From NCBI GenBank assembly GCA_007116755.1, contig SKHU01000256.1, positions 1-9,772 of the forward strand: DNA of 9,772 bases, written 5' to 3'. The stretch comes from Alphaproteobacteria bacterium (lineage in GTDB: Bacteria > Pseudomonadota > Alphaproteobacteria > Micavibrionales > CSBR16-224). Under the pieces are notes generated by a model. The model was given only the letters and a program-made list of their open reading frames with translations, was not told where the DNA came from and made no database searches. Position numbers and translations under genes: made by a program. Of this stretch, positions 5,876 through 9,772 are shown piece by piece. Every line of letters begins with the position of its first letter. Positions within the stretch are counted from its first letter, which is position 1.

Positions 5876-7312
5876 ATGGTGAGCGCAAGAAAATATCCTT
5901 TTTCATTCTATCTTACAGCAATATGTTTTCTTTTTTCGTTTTTCACGGCATCTGTTACCGCTGAAGCGCGGCAGGTACCGGAAAGCCGGACGCAGATCAA
6001 TCTTTCCTATGCGCCGGTCGTCAAAAAAACTGCGCCGGCTGTTGTCAATATCTATGCGGAACGCGTGGTGCAGCAGCGCGGCGGTTTCGGCTTTTCTCCT
6101 TTTTTCAATGACCCGCTGTTCCAGCAGTTTTTCGGGCAGGATCTTTTTGCGCCGCCGATGCGTCGCAGGCTTGAACGCTCTTTGGGATCAGGCGTGATTG
6201 TTTCGGAAGACGGGCTGATGATCAGCAACGCGCATGTAATCAAGGGCGCACAGGAAATTACGGCAGTGATGGCGGACGGGCAGGAATATCAGGCGGAAAT
6301 CGTGCTGCTGGATGAACGCACCGATCTTGCCGTTCTGCAGATCGACAGCGGCGGGCGGGAGTTGCCTTATATCGAACTGGCCGACAGCGATGAAGCCGAA
6401 GTCGGCGATCTGGTGCTGGCGATCGGCAATCCCTTCGGTGTCGGGCAGACAGTCACCAGCGGTATTATTTCCGCAGCGGCAAGGACGGCTGTCGGCATTA
6501 CGGATTACAGTTTCTTTATCCAGACCGATGCGGCAATCAATCCCGGCAATTCCGGCGGCGCGCTTGTCGGTATGCATGGCAGGCTTTTGGGGATCAATAC
6601 GGCGATTTTTTCACGCAGCGGCGGTTCGCTTGGAATCGGATTTGCCGTGCCGTCGAATATGGTGCGCGCGGTCATTGATGCAGCCAGAGGAGACGGGACA
6701 ATCAGGCGTTCATGGTTCGGCGTTTCGGCGCAGAGGCTGACGGGTGATATTGCACAAAGTCTGGGACTGGAAAGTGTGCGGGGTGCCCTGATAACGGAGG
6801 TGCATTCGGCCAGTCCCGCCGGCAAGGCAGGTTTGAAAACCGGAGATGTTGTCACGCATATCAACGGCCGACCGGTGGAAGACCCGGATGCGTTGCGTTT
6901 CCGCACGGCGCTGGTCGGAATTGGTGACGAGATTTTGCTCAATGTCGTCCGGCGGGGGCGTGCCTTGCAAATCCGCTTTACAGCGGTCGCGCCTCCGGAA
7001 GACCCGCCGCGCGAAACGACCGAACTCAGCGGCCGGCATCCGCTTGCGGGGATTGTGGTTGCGAATCTCTCTCCGGCAGTTGCCGAGGAAATGGGGGCGG
7101 CGCGTCCGCGTGTTGAAAGCGGAGTGGTTGTCAAAAACGTTGCGGCACGTTCCCGTATCGGGCTGCGTGTCGGTGATGTCATCCGCGAAATCAACGGCAA
7201 TGAAATCAAATCCGTGCGTGATGCCGTTTCGGCTCTCGGTCAACCCGCTCCTGTCTGGGATATGGTTATTCTGCGCGGAAATCAAAATATTCGTATGCGC
7301 GTCTCGGGATGA
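5876..7312 (+). CDS. degP: Periplasmic serine endopeptidase of the HtrA/DegP (Do) family
   Basis: HtrA proteases degrade or hold misfolded envelope proteins as PDZ-regulated oligomers in the periplasm. The 478-residue protein starts with a signal peptide: basic N-terminus, hydrophobic core to about 25, and a cleavage site after Ala29 or Ala31. The trypsin-like domain (about 43-275) contains the full catalytic triad: His120 in Ser-Asn-Ala-His-Val-Ile, Asp150 in Glu-Arg-Thr-Asp-Leu-Ala, and Ser226 in Asn-Pro-Gly-Asn-Ser-Gly-Gly. A short Phe-rich LA loop lies at about 69-94. PDZ1 covers about 277-370, with its ligand loop at Ser-Trp-Phe-Gly-Val (279-283), and PDZ2 covers about 390-478. Both PDZ domains contain Gly-Asp-Val and Ile-Asn-Gly signatures. 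An in-frame TTG at 5840 is open, but the ATG at 5876 has AGGGA eight bases upstream and places the signal peptide correctly. DegP and DegQ types cannot be separated here, so the symbol is generic. Confidence 0.95.
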   Translation: MVSARKYPFSFYLTAICFLFSFFTASVTAEARQVPESRTQINLSYAPVVKKTAPAVVNIYAERVVQQRGGFGFSPFFNDPLFQQFFGQDLFAPPMRRRLERSLGSGVIVSEDGLMISNAHVIKGAQEITAVMADGQEYQAEIVLLDERTDLAVLQIDSGGRELPYIELADSDEAEVGDLVLAIGNPFGVGQTVTSGIISAAARTAVGITDYSFFIQTDAAINPGNSGGALVGMHGRLLGINTAIFSRSGGSLGIGFAVPSNMVRAVIDAARGDGTIRRSWFGVSAQRLTGDIAQSLGLESVRGALITEVHSASPAGKAGLKTGDVVTHINGRPVEDPDALRFRTALVGIGDEILLNVVRRGRALQIRFTAVAPPEDPPRETTELSGRHPLAGIVVANLSPAVAEEMGAARPRVESGVVVKNVAARSRIGLRVGDVIREINGNEIKSVRDAVSALGQPAPVWDMVILRGNQNIRMRVSG

Positions 7313-7322
7313 CCGTCAAGAT

Positions 7323-7342
7323 TAAGTTAATATTATAACTTA
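7323..7342. repeat. AT-rich inverted repeat after htrA
   Basis: TAAGTTA at 7323-7329 and TAACTTA at 7336-7342 form a perfect 7-bp inverted repeat with a six-base loop, 10 bases after the htrA stop. It is followed by TTGTTTT. This could be a weak intrinsic terminator for htrA, but the stem has only one G-C pair, so stability is low. Confidence 0.35.
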
Positions 7343-7437
7343 TTGTTTTAAAATTAAAAATTAAGAATTTGTGTCGGTGTGCGAGGTTTTTTCGGAATTT
7401 TGTCCGGGAATTCGCCTTTGAATATGTATCTGCGATG

Positions 7438-7455
7438 CTTTACTATTCAGTAAAG
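7438..7455. repeat. Inverted repeat just upstream of the nuo -35 box
   Basis: CTTTACT at 7438-7444 and AGTAAAG at 7449-7455 form a perfect 7-bp inverted repeat with a four-base centre (ATTC). It ends one base before the TTGACA hexamer at 7457. It has no T-tract, so an operator for a dimeric regulator fits better than a terminator, although a regulator cannot be named. Confidence 0.45.
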
Positions 7456-7456
7456 A

Positions 7457-7485
7457 TTGACAGCCTTTGAGAATGGTTGTATCTC
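7457..7485 (+). promoter_or_regulatory. Probable promoter of the nuo operon
   Basis: A perfect -35 hexamer TTGACA at 7457-7462 is followed after 17 bases by TATCTC at 7480-7485, which matches the first three positions of the -10 consensus. Transcription would begin near 7492, giving a leader of about 26 bases before the nuoA ATG at 7518. It sits in the 205-base gap before the first nuo gene, where a promoter is expected. The rest of the gap (7343-7437) is AT-rich at first, and I see no gene in it. Confidence 0.5.
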
Positions 7486-7517
7486 ACAAGTAAAAAATAA
7501 GAATAAAGATACAAAAT

Positions 7518-7889
7518 ATGATGGATCACGCCTTTTTGCAGGATTACCTTCCTATCCTTATCTTCCTCATGATCGCAGGGGGAATGGCTGTGCTGGCTGT
7601 GCTGGCTTCGTGGCTGGTCGGGCGGCAGAATCCGGATCCGGAAAAAATATCATCCTATGAGTGCGGATTTGAGCCGTTCGCCGAGACGCAAGGGAAGTTT
7701 GATGTCCGGTTTTATCTGGTGGCTATTTTGTTCATCATTTTCGATCTAGAAATTGCGTTTCTGTTCCCGTGGGCGGTGTCGCTCGGTTATACCGGCGCGT
7801 TCGGTTTCTGGTCGATGGTAGTTTTTCTCGGTATTCTGACGGTCGGTTTTATTTACGAGTGGAAGAAAGGAGCGCTGGAATGGGAGTGA
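7518..7889 (+). CDS. nuoA: NADH-quinone oxidoreductase subunit A
   Basis: NuoA (mitochondrial ND3) is a membrane subunit of respiratory complex I, located beside the quinone cavity. The 123-residue protein has three membrane helices at about 10-34, 63-86 and 97-114. The loop after helix 1 carries the family signature Ser-Tyr-Glu-Cys-Gly-Phe-Glu-Pro at 46-53. Its Cys49 corresponds to the ND3 loop cysteine used as a marker of the active/deactive change in mammalian complex I. Helix 2 has the conserved acidic pair in Phe-Asp-Leu-Glu (Asp76, Glu78). Two ATGs in tandem (7518 and 7521) can both serve as start, and neither has a strong ribosome-binding site. It is the first gene of the nuo operon and overlaps nuoB by 10 bases. 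Confidence 0.97.
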   Translation: MMDHAFLQDYLPILIFLMIAGGMAVLAVLASWLVGRQNPDPEKISSYECGFEPFAETQGKFDVRFYLVAILFIIFDLEIAFLFPWAVSLGYTGAFGFWSMVVFLGILTVGFIYEWKKGALEWE

Positions 7890-8428
7890 CCAAAAACACA
7901 CCGGCTCTCCCGCCGGGTAAGGCGCAGGACGCTCTTGTCAACACTGCTGTGGGCGAAATGCAGGAGCGCGGCTTTGTCGTGGCAAAATTCGACAAACTGC
8001 TGGACTGGGCGCGTACAGGGTCGCTCTGGCCGATGACTTTCGGTCTGGCCTGTTGCGCGGTGGAGATGATCCACAGCTATATGAGCCGTTATGATCTCGA
8101 CCGTTTCGGCGTTATTCCGCGCCCAAGTCCGCGGCAATCCGATGTGATGATTGTTGCCGGAACGCTGACCAATAAAATGGCACCGGCCTTGCGCAAGGTT
8201 TACGACCAGATGGCCGAGCCGCGCTGGGTGATTTCGATGGGGTCCTGTGCGAATGGCGGCGGATATTATCATTATTCTTACTCGGTTGTGCGGGGGTGTG
8301 ACCGTATCGTACCGGTCGATATTTACGTGCCGGGTTGCCCGCCGACGGCCGAGGCGCTGGTTTACGGTATTTTGCTGCTTCAGAAAAAGATACAGCGTGA
8401 AGGCAGCAACAGGATTGTCAGGGGGTAG
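7880..8428 (+). CDS. nuoB: NADH-quinone oxidoreductase subunit B
   Basis: NuoB (PSST) holds the terminal 4Fe-4S cluster N2, which passes electrons to quinone at the junction of the peripheral and membrane arms. The 182-residue protein carries the expected ligands: the adjacent pair Cys58-Cys59 in Gly-Leu-Ala-Cys-Cys-Ala, Cys123 in Met-Gly-Ser-Cys-Ala, and Cys153 in Val-Pro-Gly-Cys-Pro-Pro. The segment [12 protein letters not shown] before the last ligand is typical. The frame is open upstream within nuoA, but the ATG at 7880 has AGGAG seven bases before it and yields the usual short N-terminal extension. The start lies inside the end of nuoA (10-base overlap), a sign of coupled translation. 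The gene ends in TAG, 9 bases before nuoC. Confidence 0.97.
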   Translation: MGVTKNTPALPPGKAQDALVNTAVGEMQERGFVVAKFDKLLDWARTGSLWPMTFGLACCAVEMIHSYMSRYDLDRFGVIPRPSPRQSDVMIVAGTLTNKMAPALRKVYDQMAEPRWVISMGSCANGGGYYHYSYSVVRGCDRIVPVDIYVPGCPPTAEALVYGILLLQKKIQREGSNRIVRG

Positions 8429-8437
8429 GCGGCAGGC

Positions 8438-9094
8438 ATGGCAGAACTTTCCGAAAAGAGGAGAATCGCTCTCAAACAGCTCGGCGGCCACATCAAGCGC
8501 GCCCTGAAAAACGATATCCTTTACACCGATATGACGAAAACCGGCGAGCTTGTTTTGATGGTTGAACGCAGCAAGATTCATGAAGTGCTGGCGTTTTTGC
8601 GTGACGATACGCAATGCGCATTCAAAATGCTGCTTGATATTTGCGGTGTCGATTATCCCGAGCATCATGAGCGTTTTGAAGTCGTATACCATCTGCTGAG
8701 TCTGAAACATAATCACCGCATTCGCGTCAAGCTGGAAACTGACGAGATGACGCCGATTCCGACGGTGACGGGTATTTTCAGCACGGCGGGCTGGTTCGAG
8801 CGGGAGGTCTGGGACATGTTCGGAATTTTCTTCGACGGGCATCCGGATTTGCGCCGTATTCTGACCGATTACGGGTTTCAGGGGCATCCGCTGCGTAAGG
8901 ATTTTCCGCTGACCGGATTCGTTGAAGTACGTTATGACGAGGAGTTAAAGCGCGTCGTCTACGAGCCGGTAGAGCTGATGCAGGATTTCCGGCGGTTTGA
9001 TTATACAAGCCCGTGGGAGGGGATGACGGATGTCCAGCTTCCCGGCGATGAAAAAGCGGTGAAACCCGAACATATGGGAGGCAGCGAGTCATGA
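8438..9094 (+). CDS. nuoC: NADH-quinone oxidoreductase subunit C
   Basis: NuoC (30-kDa subunit) is a peripheral-arm subunit of complex I that binds NuoD and NuoB and carries no cofactor. The 218-residue length fits a stand-alone NuoC. The family signature runs from Glu121 to Pro157: [10 protein letters not shown], then [13 protein letters not shown] and Gly-His-Pro-Leu-Arg-Lys-Asp-Phe-Pro. It is a separate gene, not fused to nuoD. This is the alphaproteobacterial and mitochondrial state and excludes an enterobacterial operon. Its stop overlaps the nuoD start as ATGA (9091-9094). The tail after 195 is polar and ends in Gly-Gly-Ser-Glu-Ser. Confidence 0.97.
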   Translation: MAELSEKRRIALKQLGGHIKRALKNDILYTDMTKTGELVLMVERSKIHEVLAFLRDDTQCAFKMLLDICGVDYPEHHERFEVVYHLLSLKHNHRIRVKLETDEMTPIPTVTGIFSTAGWFEREVWDMFGIFFDGHPDLRRILTDYGFQGHPLRKDFPLTGFVEVRYDEELKRVVYEPVELMQDFRRFDYTSPWEGMTDVQLPGDEKAVKPEHMGGSES

Positions 9095-9772
9095 CGGCAC
9101 AAAATCAGCCGGATGAAGATATGGTCTCCGTTTCCGGGCAGACACAGATCAAACCTTTCACAATGAATTTCGGGCCCCAGCATCCGGCAACGCACGGCGT
9201 ATTGCGTCTTGTGATGGAGATGGAAGGGGAAATCGTCGAGCGCTGCGATCCGCATATCGGGCTTTTGCACCGCGGCACGGAAAAACTGATCGAATATAAA
9301 ACCTATATGCAGGCCGTGCCGTATTTCGACCGGCTGGATTACGTGTCCCCGATGAATCAGGAACACGCTTTTGCGCGGGCGGTTGAAAATCTGCTGGGCG
9401 TAACGGTTCCCGAGCGCGCGCAATATATCCGCGTTTTGTTTTCGGAAATGACGCGCATTATCAATCATTTGCTGAATATCACGACATTCGCGCTGGATGT
9501 CGGCGCCATCACGCCGTCGCTCTGGGGATTTGAAGAGCGTGAAAAAGGCATGGAGTTTTACGACCGCGTCTGCGGCGCACGGCTGCATGCCAACTATATC
9601 CGCCCCGGCGGGGTGCATCAGGACATGCCCGTAGGGCTGGCCGAAGATATGTATGAATATGCCGAGGCAATCCCGTCTTTTATTGACGATCTGGAAACAC
9701 TGATGACTGAAAACCGGATTTTCAAGCAGCGGACTGTCGATATCGGCGTGGCAACGGCGGAAGAGGCAATCG
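9091..9772 (+). CDS. nuoD: NADH-quinone oxidoreductase subunit D, 5' part
   Basis: NuoD (49-kDa subunit) forms most of the quinone-binding site of complex I together with NuoB. The first 227 residues are present, and the gene continues beyond the window. The signature [10 protein letters not shown] lies at 27-36, followed by His-Arg-Gly-Thr-Glu-Lys-Leu-Ile-Glu at 60-68. His35 and Tyr84 (in Phe-Asp-Arg-Leu-Asp-Tyr) are 49 residues apart, the same spacing as the known quinone headgroup ligands His59/Tyr108 in bovine and His38/Tyr87 in Thermus, so the site looks intact. The segment Arg-Pro-Gly-Gly-Val at 171-175 is also typical. The ATG overlaps the nuoC stop by four bases and has GGGAGG nine bases upstream. 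No frameshift is seen in the visible part. Confidence 0.97.
   Translation, partial: MTAQNQPDEDMVSVSGQTQIKPFTMNFGPQHPATHGVLRLVMEMEGEIVERCDPHIGLLHRGTEKLIEYKTYMQAVPYFDRLDYVSPMNQEHAFARAVENLLGVTVPERAQYIRVLFSEMTRIINHLLNITTFALDVGAITPSLWGFEEREKGMEFYDRVCGARLHANYIRPGGVHQDMPVGLAEDMYEYAEAIPSFIDDLETLMTENRIFKQRTVDIGVATAEEAI

Noticed and set aside
6505..7285. Minus-strand open frames opposite the PDZ domains of htrA
   Set aside because: Two different antisense frames are open over the same stretch, which reflects codon bias of the htrA gene rather than extra genes.
7313..7517. Small RNA or small gene in the gap before nuoA
   Set aside because: No start with a ribosome-binding site and no conserved-looking frame. 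The only frame, from a TTG at 7457, runs out of frame into nuoA.
7853..8887. Long minus-strand open frame (about 344 codons) opposite nuoB and nuoC
   Set aside because: It crosses two well-supported overlapping nuo genes and has shadow-like composition rich in His, Arg and Gln. No promoter or start signal was seen.
9001..9618. Minus-strand open frame opposite nuoD
   Set aside because: It is the shadow of nuoD, which is clearly coding on the plus strand through the window edge.

Overview
The window looks like core chromosome of an alphaproteobacterium. Three things support this. sdhE lies close to recG, a neighbourhood I recall from alphaproteobacteria (usually with mfd). nuoC and nuoD are separate genes in the order nuoA-B-C-D, not fused as in enterobacteria. 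The proteins read as typical alphaproteobacterial versions. Base composition is roughly balanced by eye (not computed), with AT-rich gaps between genes, so a high-GC Rhizobium- or Caulobacter-like genome is less likely than a free-living or host-associated lineage of moderate GC. The genus cannot be named from this sequence. I see no tRNA, rRNA, CRISPR array, insertion sequence, phage gene or attachment site.

Layout. Bases 1-77 hold the last codons of a plus-strand gene with a Lys/Ala/Pro-rich tail. It converges on recG, and a strong hairpin with T-tracts on both sides separates the two. On the minus strand, reading from 3873 down to 148, a tight three-gene unit encodes a single-span membrane-anchored protein of unknown function, a multi-span DUF2157-like membrane protein (the two genes overlap by ATGA), and the RecG helicase 10 nt further on. 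Forty bases separate this unit from the divergent plus-strand gene sdhE (flavinylation factor for succinate dehydrogenase). Then come a SemiSWEET-like PQ-loop protein, an exported protein of unknown family with its own extended -10 promoter, a small charged protein of unknown function, and a complete HtrA/DegP-type periplasmic protease with two PDZ domains. After a 205-base AT-rich gap that probably carries the promoter, the nuo operon begins: nuoA, nuoB, nuoC and the first 227 codons of nuoD, packed with overlaps of 10 and 4 nt.

Functionally the window combines replication-fork repair (RecG), respiratory chain assembly (SdhE for complex II, NuoABCD for complex I) and envelope quality control (HtrA). 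It also holds four poorly characterised envelope or small proteins. There is no convincing sign of a new multi-gene system. The most open questions are the two-gene membrane cassette upstream of recG, the two orphan genes ahead of htrA, and a few regulatory-looking motifs (a TTAA-N7-TTAA pair and an inverted repeat touching the nuo -35 box).
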